This document shows, one piece after another, positions 1-6,759 of a DNA stretch of 17,182 nt. A model generated the notes under the pieces. That model was not told where the DNA came from. It saw only the letters and a program-made list of their open reading frames with translations, and ran no database searches. The DNA lies in NCBI GenBank assembly GCA_045657185.1, contig JAZOSO010000106.1, positions 1 to 17,182 on the forward strand, read 5' to 3'. The DNA is from RGIG5270 sp045657185. Lineage in GTDB: Bacteria; Verrucomicrobiota; Lentisphaeria; Victivallales; Victivallaceae. The position numbers were made by a program, and so were the translations under genes. Positions within the stretch are counted from its first letter, which is position 1, and each line of letters begins with the position of its first letter.

Positions 1-12
1 AATCATTCCAAT

Positions 13-77
13 ATCTCTCCCGCAATCAAAAAGTACGACCCGAAAACTCTTTTTCCGCTGCGGGAGAGATTATTTTT
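13..77 (+). terminator. Intrinsic terminator of an off-window upstream gene
   Basis: A perfect 12-bp inverted repeat (13-24 ATCTCTCCCGCA with 59-70) is followed at once by TATTTTTTT (71-79), as in a rho-independent terminator reading rightwards. The 34-nt loop holds a smaller AAAAAG/CTTTTT stem (28-33 with 49-54). No coding sequence is visible to the left inside the window, so it probably ends a gene lying off the left edge. The reverse strand lacks a T-run after the stem, so it would work in one direction only. The unusually long loop leaves open that it belongs to the repeat complex that follows. Confidence 0.6.
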
Positions 78-113
78 TTCAATTCCCAAATTCAGCATAT
101 AATAAAAGGCTAT

Positions 114-215
114 GTACTAAATATAGACTGATTTTTATCATATTTCCAATAATTTTCTATAAATTTGACTGAAGAAAATGTCAAATATAATTAAAAGGTT
201 TGGAAAAAGATGAGG
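114..215 (+). repeat. 102-bp direct repeat, left copy
   Basis: This AT-rich, non-coding stretch aligns without gaps to 17081-17182, with 14 differences in 102 positions by hand count. The longest identical blocks are the first ten bases (GTACTAAATA), TTTGACTGAAGAAAA, and a run of 24 bases at the 3' end that reads ATTAAAAGG, TTTGG, AAAAAGATGAGG. The 3' end of the repeat runs directly into the large palindrome at 206-308. Function unknown; I see no transposase near either copy. Confidence 0.85.
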
Positions 216-308
216 GGGTGCAGGGGGAGAAAAAAAGAACCATATAAAAAGGCGGGTGGAACGCCAAAAGTTTTTTTCTTCTCCCCCTGCAATAAATCAG
301 TCATCTTT
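206..308 (+). repeat. Large nested palindrome with a capping hairpin
   Basis: Three nested inverted repeats share one axis. The outer stem is AAAGATGA (206-213) with TCATCTTT (301-308). The middle stem is a 21-nt arm starting GCAGGGGGAGAA (220-240) paired with 270-290, with 19 of 21 positions matching. The apex is a small GGCG/CGCC hairpin (251-265). No reading frame is supported here. The GCAGGGGG/CCCCCTGC arm is also found in the elements at 12216 and 16798, which ties this structure to those repeats. On the - strand the apex hairpin is followed by TTTTTA and could resemble a weak terminator, but the size of the whole structure argues for a dedicated folded element. Confidence 0.75.
241..265 (+). 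repeat. Apical GCGGGTGGAACGC hairpin module, copy A
   Basis: CATATAAAAA leads into a hairpin GGCG-GGTGGAA-CGCC at the tip of the palindrome at 206-308. The same module (13 identical bases, GCGGGTGGAACGC, with a CATATAAA leader) caps a different long stem at 16944-16966. There the closing pair is A-T instead of G-C, so both sides changed together. The location at a hairpin tip in both places suggests a transposable or recombining structural module. Confidence 0.7.
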
Positions 309-317
309 TATAACACA

Positions 318-352
318 GCGTAATAAAAAAATTATACAGCAGAATATTACGC
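318..352 (+). promoter_or_regulatory. 8-bp inverted repeat upstream of psd
   Basis: GCGTAATA (318-325) and TATTACGC (345-352) form a perfect inverted repeat with a 19-nt A-rich spacer, 35 bp before the psd -35 box. It could be an operator or the last stem of the repeat complex. No T-run follows, so it is not a typical terminator. Confidence 0.35.
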
Positions 353-386
353 ATCCGGCCTCACGCAAAAATTCACTTGAATAAAC

Positions 387-415
387 TTGAATATTTAAAA
401 TAAATGTGCTATATT
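387..415 (+). promoter_or_regulatory. Sigma-70-type promoter of the psd pair
   Basis: TTGAAT (387-392), a 17-nt spacer and TATATT (410-415) match the housekeeping promoter pattern. A TG at 407-408, one base before the -10 box, makes it an extended -10. The expected start site is near 422, giving a leader of about 20 nt before the GTG start of psd. A direct repeat ACTTGAATA (375-383 and 385-393, 10-bp period) overlaps the -35 box and might be a regulator site. Confidence 0.55.
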
Positions 416-441
416 ACGACAAATAACAAGAGAGGTGCGGA

Positions 442-1335
442 GTGGAAAATAATGCAATAAAATATATCGACCGTAAAAGCGGTGAACTCAAAGAAGAATC
501 AGTTTTCGGCAATGCATCACTGCGTTTCATGTATCAGACTTTGCTTGGAAGAACTTTGTGGGGAGTGCTTTTCAATTCTGCGCATCTCTCAAATTTTCTC
601 GGCAGTTATTATGATTCGCCCAAGTCCAAAAAGGCTATTGCCAAACTTGCAGCTACGCCCGGATGCAATCCCGAAGATGCAGAATTACCGATTGAAGATT
701 ATCCGACTTTCAATGCTTTTTTTACCCGTACTTTGAAACAGGGTGCCAGAATTTCAGATAATGACAAAAACAAAATCGCAACTCCCGCCGACGGCAGACT
801 TTTTGTTTATGAAAATCTCAATGCAAACTCTGCCATTCCTGTCAAGGGAGCGCAAAAAACTCTGTCTGATTTGTGCTGCGGCGAACTTCCTTTTGAAAAA
901 GCGGCAGTTGCAGTTGTCCGTCTCGCCCCCATTGATTATCACCGTTTTCATTTTCCATGCGACTGTGTACAGTCTGCCGAACCGCATATCGTCAGCGGCA
1001 AATATCATTCAGTTAATCCTGTTGCACTGCTCAAACGCCCTGATATTTATGTTGAAAACACTCGTCAGATAACTGAACTTGAGTCTGATAAATACGGTAA
1101 ATTTTTCTACATTGAAGTCGGAGCTTTCGGTGTCGGTTCCATTATTCAAACTTCCGATATCGGTTCTCATCCTAAAAACTCTGAAAAAGGTTACTTCAAA
1201 TTCGGAGGCTCTACCGTTATTCTGATTTTTGATAACGAAAAAGTCAAATGGAGTGCCGATTTGCTGAAAAATACCGCCGACGGATACGAAACCCTCGTCC
1301 GTCAGGGAGAAACAATCGCAGAAACAATAAATTAA
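442..1335 (+). CDS. psd: Phosphatidylserine decarboxylase
   Basis: Converts phosphatidylserine to phosphatidylethanolamine at the membrane, the last step of PE synthesis. At 297 residues it has the size of the clostridial-type (PSD-B) enzymes. Recognisable blocks in order are FNAFFTR (90-96), the PADG loop (115-118) with the likely catalytic aspartate D117, DYHRFHFP (165-172) with the active-site histidine, and GGST (255-258). By family precedent the proenzyme is cleaved between G256 and S257 to give an alpha chain with an N-terminal pyruvoyl group. The start is GTG, chosen because AGAGG (431-435) lies six bases upstream and the promoter at 387-415 fits. The gene ends 11 bp before the next one, so the two are probably co-transcribed. 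No phosphatidylserine synthase gene is present in the window. Confidence 0.93.
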   Translation: MENNAIKYIDRKSGELKEESVFGNASLRFMYQTLLGRTLWGVLFNSAHLSNFLGSYYDSPKSKKAIAKLAATPGCNPEDAELPIEDYPTFNAFFTRTLKQGARISDNDKNKIATPADGRLFVYENLNANSAIPVKGAQKTLSDLCCGELPFEKAAVAVVRLAPIDYHRFHFPCDCVQSAEPHIVSGKYHSVNPVALLKRPDIYVENTRQITELESDKYGKFFYIEVGAFGVGSIIQTSDIGSHPKNSEKGYFKFGGSTVILIFDNEKVKWSADLLKNTADGYETLVRQGETIAETIN

Positions 1336-1346
1336 AAGGATAAAAA

Positions 1347-1961
1347 ATGAAAAAAACTGTATTGCTTTTTTGTATGTTGTGTTTAGGGCTTGCCGCAGAA
1401 GAAATCGTTTTGCCGAAAGCCGATTTAAAATCAGGAAAACCGCTGATGGAATGTTTTGCCAACCGCCGTTCAAACAGAAGTTTTTCCTCCCGTGCATTGC
1501 CGCGCGAAATCATCGGTGAAATTCTTTTCGCCGCTGACGGTATCAATCGTGCCGACGGCAGAAAAACAGTTCCGACTGCAATGAACAGACAAAATCAAAC
1601 TGTTTATGCTGTGCTTGCCGACGGAGTTTATCTCTACAATAACAAAAAACACTCTCTTGTTTTGATCAATAAAGGCGACTTCCGTAAAAATTGCGGAAAA
1701 CAGCCGTTTCACGGAACTGCCCCCATGGTGCTTATCTATGTTTCCGATATGGACGCCATCGGCAAAACTCCGCAGGAAAAAGCAATGTATGCAGGAACTC
1801 ACGCCGGCAGTGCTTATCAGAATGTCTATCTCTACGCCGCCTCCAAAGGTCTGTCAACTGTCGTTTGCGGTATGATCAATAAGGATTTTCTGCACAAAAC
1901 TTTGAAATTAAAAGCATCTCAACAGCCGCTTTATGCACAGCCGATAGGTTTTGCCAAATAA
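1347..1961 (+). CDS. Exported nitroreductase-family protein
   Basis: A 204-residue flavin-dependent nitroreductase fold of the short SagB/NADH-oxidase-like type. The first 17 or so residues (basic start, then a hydrophobic run ending GLAAEE) look like a Sec signal peptide, suggesting a periplasmic protein. This is less usual for a family that is mostly cytoplasmic. Family hallmarks are the N-terminal RRSNRSF (40-46), which corresponds to the FMN-phosphate-binding RRS-R-F motif, and AGTHAGSAYQNVYLYAASKGL (149-169), the conserved helix of the dimer/FMN site. Electron donor and substrate cannot be deduced. AAAGGA lies six bases before the ATG. It follows psd by 11 bp and is probably in its transcript; there is no obvious biochemical link between the two. 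No hairpin terminator is visible in the 125 bp that follow. Confidence 0.82.
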   Translation: MKKTVLLFCMLCLGLAAEEIVLPKADLKSGKPLMECFANRRSNRSFSSRALPREIIGEILFAADGINRADGRKTVPTAMNRQNQTVYAVLADGVYLYNNKKHSLVLINKGDFRKNCGKQPFHGTAPMVLIYVSDMDAIGKTPQEKAMYAGTHAGSAYQNVYLYAASKGLSTVVCGMINKDFLHKTLKLKASQQPLYAQPIGFAK

Positions 1962-2086
1962 AAAACAGATAACTGTTGGCATGACATTGTAATTTATTCA
2001 AATAATATTATTTCAGAACTTGCAAGATTTTTTTGCGGGTGTATATTTAAGAATAATGTTTTTTTATTATATAAGGAATTTTTACT

Positions 2087-3400
2087 ATGTCTTATGCAAA
2101 ACCGACTTTCCGTTGTACAGCAACGGGAGATGCAATGATTACACGCCGCCTGCCGATTGAAGGAGAATACGAAGGCTTCAGCGAAGTAAGAGATTTTATT
2201 TTACAGGGCGACTTCCGTTTCAGCAATCTTGAAACAACTGTTCACAATTTTGAATCCTGCGGCGGTGCCCAGAGCGGCGGCAGTTGGCTATGTTCTCCTC
2301 CCGGAGTGCTTGACGATATGCGCAAATTCGGAATAAATATCCTTTCTACTGCCAACAATCACGCTCTGGATTACTCTTATGACGGTTTGGCAAAAACTAT
2401 GGAATATATTGAAAAGGCCGGTTTTCCATTTTCAGGCACCGGTAAAAGTCTTGCCGATGCCTCCAAACCCGTTTATCTGGATACAGTCAGCGGCAGATAC
2501 GCTTTGATTGCGTGCAGTATGACTTTCAACCCTGAAAACATGGCCGGCGAACAGACCGCCAAACTTCCCGGACGCCCCGGTGTAAACGGTATCCGTGTCA
2601 ACAAAAAATATGTCCTGCCCAAAGAAGAAATGGTGCATTTGAAGCGTATTGCCGATTCTCTGGGAATAAATATTCCGAGCGACATTATCCGTGCAGAAGG
2701 CTATCTGCCTCAGCTCAAAGAAGGCGAACAGCCTTTCGGCAGAAATATGATGTTTGAAACCGGAGACAAAGCAGAAATCGTCTCAACCGTTAACAAACAG
2801 GACATGAAACGCATCACAGATGCAATTGCAGAAGCACGTTTCATGGCTGACTATGTTATTGTTGCTCCGCACAACCACGAAATCTACGGCAAACTCAAAG
2901 AAAATGTTGACCCCGTATCCGTTGAATTTGCCCATAATTGCATTGATGCAGGCGCAGATGCTGTCATCAGCACAGGTCCGCATTTGCTCCGTCCGGTTGA
3001 AATCTATAACGGCAAACCGATTTTTCACTGTCTCGGCGATTTTATCAATCAGCTTGAAACTATCAACTGCGCACCTGACGGCATGTTTGCCAAACAGAAC
3101 CTCAACGGCAACAGTCGTCTGGATGAACTTTTCAATGCGCGTTCAGGCAACGGCAAACGCGGCTTGAGCTATGACCGTGTAATGTTTGAGTCCGTTATCC
3201 CCTACTGGGAAGTTGAAAACGGCGAACTTACCAAACTTATTTTCCTCCCGATTGAGGAAATGTTCGGACTGCCGCGGTCACGCCACGGCTGGCCGCTGAA
3301 AAACACATCAGCCAATATCATTGAACGCTTTGCCGCCATGAGCAAGCCTTACGGCGTTGATATCAGAATTGAAAACGGACTCGGCGTCGTAAAATTGTGA
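2087..3400 (+). CDS. CapA-like metallophosphatase-fold protein
   Basis: A 437-residue protein of the PGA_cap (CapA/PgsA) family, a calcineurin-like phosphoesterase fold named after a poly-gamma-glutamate capsule protein. Visible motifs are TGDAM (13-17), SNLET (46-50), STANNHALDY (87-96), AGFPFSGTG (111-119), PHNHE (261-265) with H262 and H264, TGPHLL (296-301) with H299, and CLGDFINQ (315-322). These match the metal-site segments of the family. There is no signal peptide or membrane anchor, unlike surface capsule CapA, so it may be a cytoplasmic hydrolase. AAGGAA lies eight bases before the ATG. It is the first gene of a tight trio with an M20 peptidase (10-bp gap) and an MFS transporter. 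That context fits processing of an imported peptide-like compound better than capsule export. The true reaction is unknown. Confidence 0.82.
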   Translation: MSYAKPTFRCTATGDAMITRRLPIEGEYEGFSEVRDFILQGDFRFSNLETTVHNFESCGGAQSGGSWLCSPPGVLDDMRKFGINILSTANNHALDYSYDGLAKTMEYIEKAGFPFSGTGKSLADASKPVYLDTVSGRYALIACSMTFNPENMAGEQTAKLPGRPGVNGIRVNKKYVLPKEEMVHLKRIADSLGINIPSDIIRAEGYLPQLKEGEQPFGRNMMFETGDKAEIVSTVNKQDMKRITDAIAEARFMADYVIVAPHNHEIYGKLKENVDPVSVEFAHNCIDAGADAVISTGPHLLRPVEIYNGKPIFHCLGDFINQLETINCAPDGMFAKQNLNGNSRLDELFNARSGNGKRGLSYDRVMFESVIPYWEVENGELTKLIFLPIEEMFGLPRSRHGWPLKNTSANIIERFAAMSKPYGVDIRIENGLGVVKL

Positions 3401-3410
3401 GGAAAACAAA

Positions 3411-4547
3411 ATGGCACTTACTGAAAAAATGGAAAAATACGCTTCTTCCGTCCGAGAAGAAGTTGCTCAACTCGTCCGTGATTTATGTGCAATTCCCGCC
3501 CCCTCCAACCATGAGGAACTGCGTGCGGAATTCTGCAAAAACTGGTTTGAAAAAAACGGCTTTTCAAATGTTGAAATCGACTCTGCATTGAATGTTATTG
3601 CCCCTGTCAATGTCACAAATTCAAATGATTTGACTGTGGTGATGGCCCATACGGATACAGTATTTCCCGACCTTGAGCCAATGCCTTTTGCAGAGAAAGA
3701 CGGCTATATGTACTGTCCCGGTGTCGGTGATGACACTGCAAATCTGGCAGTGCTTATGATCTGCGCACGTTATTATATGGAAAATGCCCCTGATAATGAA
3801 GGTTTTCTGTTTGTTGCAAACTCCGGAGAAGAAGGGTTGGGCAATCTCAAAGGCACACGAAAACTTATGGAAACTTACGGAGAGAGAGTCAAAAATTTTG
3901 TTTCTCTTGATTCTGCCTGCATGCACCGTCTGGTAGTTCTGGCTGTCGGTTCTCACCGCTACAAAATTACAGTACGCACGGAGGGCGGTCACTCTTTCGG
4001 CAATTTCGGCAACCGCAATGCAATCCATGTTCTTTCAACAATGATTTCCGCATTATATTCCATAAATGTTCCCAAAGTCGGAAACAGCAAAACAACTTTC
4101 AATGTCGGAACTATTGAGGGCGGAACATCCGTCAACACCATCGCCCAGGAAGCTTCAATGACTTATGAATACCGCTCTGACAACAAAGAGTGCCTTGAAA
4201 AAATGAAAAACTTTTTTGACCGCACAATTGAAATGTTCAAAGCATCCGGCGTTGAAATTGAAGTCGAACTCCTCGGCGAACGCCCCTGTATGAGTGAAAT
4301 GAAAGACCCTTCAAACTACGCAAAACTCAAACAACGCGCCATTGACTCCATGCATGAAATTACCGGGCTTGAAGTTATTGAGGGCTCATCTTCAACTGAC
4401 TGCAATATTCCGTTTTCAATGGGCATTTCAGCAGTTTGTTTCGGTGTCGTCCGCAGTGCAGGCGCACATACCAGAGAAGAAAAACTTGAAATCGCCAGCC
4501 TCTATGACGGATGCCGACTGCTGTTAAACTTTTTATATAAAAAATAA
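3411..4547 (+). CDS. M20-family metallopeptidase (peptidase T-like)
   Basis: A 378-residue dizinc aminopeptidase/carboxypeptidase of the M20 family. The expected ligands and catalytic residues can be seen: H80 and D82 in AHTDT, the bridging D107 in GVGDDTA, catalytic base E140 and ligand E141 in NSGEEG, D167 in SLDSA, the dimerisation-domain EGGHS with H194, and H353 in GAHTREE. The layout (catalytic halves around an inserted dimerisation domain of about residues 178-290) is typical, and the length is ordinary. No signal peptide is seen, so it is cytoplasmic. The GAGGA ribosome site overlaps the stop of the CapA-like gene, which points to coupled translation. With the transporter 12 bp downstream it probably hydrolyses an amide or peptide bond in a shared substrate. 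The exact substrate (tripeptide, acylated amino acid or other) cannot be told from sequence. Confidence 0.9.
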   Translation: MALTEKMEKYASSVREEVAQLVRDLCAIPAPSNHEELRAEFCKNWFEKNGFSNVEIDSALNVIAPVNVTNSNDLTVVMAHTDTVFPDLEPMPFAEKDGYMYCPGVGDDTANLAVLMICARYYMENAPDNEGFLFVANSGEEGLGNLKGTRKLMETYGERVKNFVSLDSACMHRLVVLAVGSHRYKITVRTEGGHSFGNFGNRNAIHVLSTMISALYSINVPKVGNSKTTFNVGTIEGGTSVNTIAQEASMTYEYRSDNKECLEKMKNFFDRTIEMFKASGVEIEVELLGERPCMSEMKDPSNYAKLKQRAIDSMHEITGLEVIEGSSSTDCNIPFSMGISAVCFGVVRSAGAHTREEKLEIASLYDGCRLLLNFLYKK

Positions 4548-4559
4548 AAGGAAATAAAA

Positions 4560-5813
4560 ATGAATGAAAATACTGTTGTTCAAGTAAATTGGAAAAGCAA
4601 CCTTTTTGTTATTTGGCTTTCACAATTTCTTGCCATGGTGGGATTCGGCTGCTGTATGCCGTTTATTCCTCTTCTGCTGAAAGAAAATCTGCACATTGAC
4701 GACCCGAATTTGCGCGGTGTTTACACCAATATTTATTATCTTGCCTCAATGGTAAGTTTATGTATTGCCACCAGTGTATGGGGTATGCTTGCCGACCGTT
4801 TCGGACGCAAACTGATGCTGCTGCGTGCAAGCTATGCCGCCGCGCTTTTTTATCCCCTGCTGGCATTTGCGCCCAACTTCTGGGTATTGGCAAGTATCAG
4901 ATTTGTCTGTTCATTCTTTTCCGGAACAGTCAACCCTGCACAGACACTGCTTATTGCCACGACTCCTAAAGAAAAACACGGCTTCGTTCTCGGAGTTTTA
5001 AGTACCGGTACCAACAGCGGCAATATGCTCGGCTATCTGCTCGGTGCAGAAATCGTTGAGCGTTTCGGTTATACCCAGGCATTTTTGACCTGCGGTGCAA
5101 TTTATCTTACCAGTGCGCTTCTGGTTCATATTTTTGCAAAAGACGACTTCAACGTCAAACTTGCCAAAAAACAGCGTTCTCAAAACAAATTCAAATTTAA
5201 AGATGTCGCAACTCCCGCCGTCATCTGGCTGCTGGTGCTTTTCCTCTGCTTCGGTGTTTCACATCGCCTGCTCCAGCCCAATATGGCTCTTCTGGTTGAA
5301 GAAATTCTCGGCGGCATCAAAGGTGCTGCCCGTTATACAGGTATTGTCAGTGCGGCGGCATCTATCGGCGGATTTCTGGCAGGGCTTTGCATGGGCTGGC
5401 TTTGTGACCGTATCGCCCCGCGTAAACTTCTGCTGCCTATTCTGATTTTCAGTGCATCATTTACAGGTGCAATGGCACTTGCCACCAATATAAATATGCT
5501 TATCGTCTGCCGTTTCCTGGCAGCATTTGCAATTTGCGGCATTCAGCCTGCATTGCAGCTGATGCTTACAAAAATCACCCGTCCCGAACTGCGCGGAACA
5601 TACTTCGGCTGGTCTGGCAGTGTTAATACCGCAGGCGGCATTGTCTGCTCCTTCCTCGGCGGAACAGTCGTCTGGTTCTGCGGTATCCGCGGTGTTTATC
5701 TTGCTTCAGCGGTAATTATTGCAATTATGATTCCTATTCTTTTCCCGACCGTAATGGCGATGAAAAAAGAATATGTCTGCAATCCCGATGCCGCCGGCAA
5801 AGATTTGAAGTAA
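4560..5813 (+). CDS. MFS transporter, 12-helix
   Basis: A 417-residue inner-membrane protein with about twelve hydrophobic segments in two homologous halves. The loop between helices 2 and 3 carries the family signature GMLADRFGRK (75-84), and a weaker echo (GWLCDRIAPRK) is found in the second half. It belongs to the major facilitator superfamily and is close in style to multidrug/sugar-type antiporters (TetA/MdtG-like), though MFS subfamily and direction of transport cannot be assigned by eye. AAGGA sits eight bases before the ATG, 12 bp after the M20 gene. As third gene of the CapA-M20-MFS set it is the likely importer or exporter of the compound those enzymes handle. The gene converges on the araC-type gene with only 2 bp between stops. 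Confidence 0.88.
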   Translation: MNENTVVQVNWKSNLFVIWLSQFLAMVGFGCCMPFIPLLLKENLHIDDPNLRGVYTNIYYLASMVSLCIATSVWGMLADRFGRKLMLLRASYAAALFYPLLAFAPNFWVLASIRFVCSFFSGTVNPAQTLLIATTPKEKHGFVLGVLSTGTNSGNMLGYLLGAEIVERFGYTQAFLTCGAIYLTSALLVHIFAKDDFNVKLAKKQRSQNKFKFKDVATPAVIWLLVLFLCFGVSHRLLQPNMALLVEEILGGIKGAARYTGIVSAAASIGGFLAGLCMGWLCDRIAPRKLLLPILIFSASFTGAMALATNINMLIVCRFLAAFAICGIQPALQLMLTKITRPELRGTYFGWSGSVNTAGGIVCSFLGGTVVWFCGIRGVYLASAVIIAIMIPILFPTVMAMKKEYVCNPDAAGKDLK

Positions 5814-5815
5814 AA

Positions 5816-6619
5816 TCAACGTCCGAGCCTGCTGCGTAATTCTTTCGGAGTCATTCCGCAGCAGGAACGGACAAATTTATGTAAATGAGTAACATTTTTC
5901 ATTCCTGCCATATAAGCTATCTCTTTCATGCTCAAACTGTTATCAAGCATCAACTGACGGATGCGTGCAAAACGCACTTTGGCTCGGTATTCGACAAGAG
6001 ACAATGAATAATGTGCTTTAAAAAGACGCCGCAAATGCTCAGCACTGTATCTGATTTGCGGCATTATATCATTTAAATCATATTGAAATCCGATATCTTC
6101 ATCTATCATTTTTTTCAACTGCATAACTTCCGGCGGCACGACGGCATTATCAATTTTAGTGCGGGCAGTAAATTCCGCAAAAACTCCTGCAAGCATAATT
6201 TCAGCGGCTTTTTCATCAGCCGGAATTGCTGAATTTGCCAGCCTTTCAGCACGGTCAAAAAGTTCATAAAAAAAACTGCTTTGCACCGTAGAAAGCTTTA
6301 CTGCCGTCACCATTTCAAAATTTTCATTTCCGCAACGCAGCATATTTTTCATAAGTTTTTTATCATAAGCAAATTCATTACATTCAAACGGAGCAAAAAA
6401 GTTACACCTTTTTTCATTGAACTCAAAGTCGATACAACTACCCGGCGGCAATAAAAGAAGTGTGCCGTCCCCGACATTAAAAAAATCAGTTCTTTCAGGT
6501 AATGAAATTTTCATATATTCAACTCCCGACACAATAAAACCGACATAAAAAGCACCGAGACGCTGAAAATATTTTTGCGCCTTGCTATACCGCTGAAGAT
6601 TATTTATCCTGATATTCAT
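5816..6619 (-). CDS. AraC-family transcriptional regulator
   Basis: A 267-residue regulator with an N-terminal cupin-like sensor domain (about residues 10-110, including the GDGTLLLLPPGS turn typical of AraC sensors) and a C-terminal double helix-turn-helix domain (about 166-265). The second helix-turn-helix holds SMKEIAYMAGMKNVTHLHKFVRSCCGMTP, the AraC/XylS signature region, ending in the usual MTPKELR. It is transcribed divergently from the Gfo/Idh/MocA gene across a 140-bp AT-rich spacer, so that operon is the likely target. The ligand, probably a sugar-like compound, is unknown. The start at 6619 has only a weak purine tract (CAAAG) before it. The 3' end contains a 9-bp inverted repeat (5828-5836 with 5857-5865) near the convergent stops. 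Confidence 0.9.
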   Translation of the reverse strand: MNIRINNLQRYSKAQKYFQRLGAFYVGFIVSGVEYMKISLPERTDFFNVGDGTLLLLPPGSCIDFEFNEKRCNFFAPFECNEFAYDKKLMKNMLRCGNENFEMVTAVKLSTVQSSFFYELFDRAERLANSAIPADEKAAEIMLAGVFAEFTARTKIDNAVVPPEVMQLKKMIDEDIGFQYDLNDIMPQIRYSAEHLRRLFKAHYSLSLVEYRAKVRFARIRQLMLDNSLSMKEIAYMAGMKNVTHLHKFVRSCCGMTPKELRSRLGR

Positions 6620-6652
6620 CTTTGATATATATTTGTTTTTTATAATTTATGA

Positions 6653-6748
6653 TTGCAAAATATAAAACTTATACAATATATTATTACTTTTTATATTTGC
6701 AAATTATAATTTACGATATCTATTATAAATATCAGATATTTATTGCAA
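6653..6748. promoter_or_regulatory. Divergent control region with three TTGCAA sites
   Basis: TTGCAA occurs at 6653-6658, 6697-6702 and 6743-6748, spaced 44 and 46 bp apart. The middle site is within a perfect palindrome ATTTGCAAAT (6695-6704). The first and middle sites also form the ends of a longer inverted repeat: TGCAAAATATAAAA (6654-6667) against the complement of 6688-6702, with one bulge. A second small repeat, GATAT/ATATC (6715-6733), overlaps the predicted -10 and start region. Regular spacing of near four helical turns between araC and its divergent neighbour fits binding sites for the regulator, with possible looping. This is inference only. Confidence 0.45.
6697..6726 (+). promoter_or_regulatory. 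Promoter of the Gfo/Idh/MocA-GNAT pair
   Basis: TTGCAA (6697-6702), an 18-nt spacer and TATTAT (6721-6726) form a reasonable sigma-70 promoter, leaving a leader of about 27 nt before the ATG at 6760. The -35 box coincides with the middle TTGCAA/ATTTGCAAAT palindrome, so a protein bound there would either block or contact the polymerase directly. The region is very AT-rich, so other -10-like hexamers exist. Confidence 0.4.
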
Positions 6749-6759
6749 GGAGAATATCA

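Noticed and set aside
33..42. GTACGACCCG shared with 12251-12260 of element copy B
   Set aside because: Only ten bases, with no matching flanks or structure; probably chance.
114..310. CRISPR array or attachment-site interpretation of the repeats
   Set aside because: There are only two copies 17 kb apart, no regular spacers, no cas genes, no integrase and no tRNA gene in the window.
1976..1990. Sigma-54-like TTGGCATGACATTGT upstream of the CapA-like gene
   Set aside because: The GG and the downstream TTGT elements are one base too close, and sigma-54 spacing is strict; the last C of the -12 element is also absent.
5813..5820. Terminator between the convergent MFS and araC genes
   Set aside because: Only 2 bp separate the stops and no hairpin with a T-run is present on either strand.
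6649..6759. In-frame upstream extension of the Gfo/Idh/MocA gene
   Set aside because: The added residues are Tyr/Ile-rich translations of the AT-rich promoter region without a ribosome site; AAGGAG decides for 6760.
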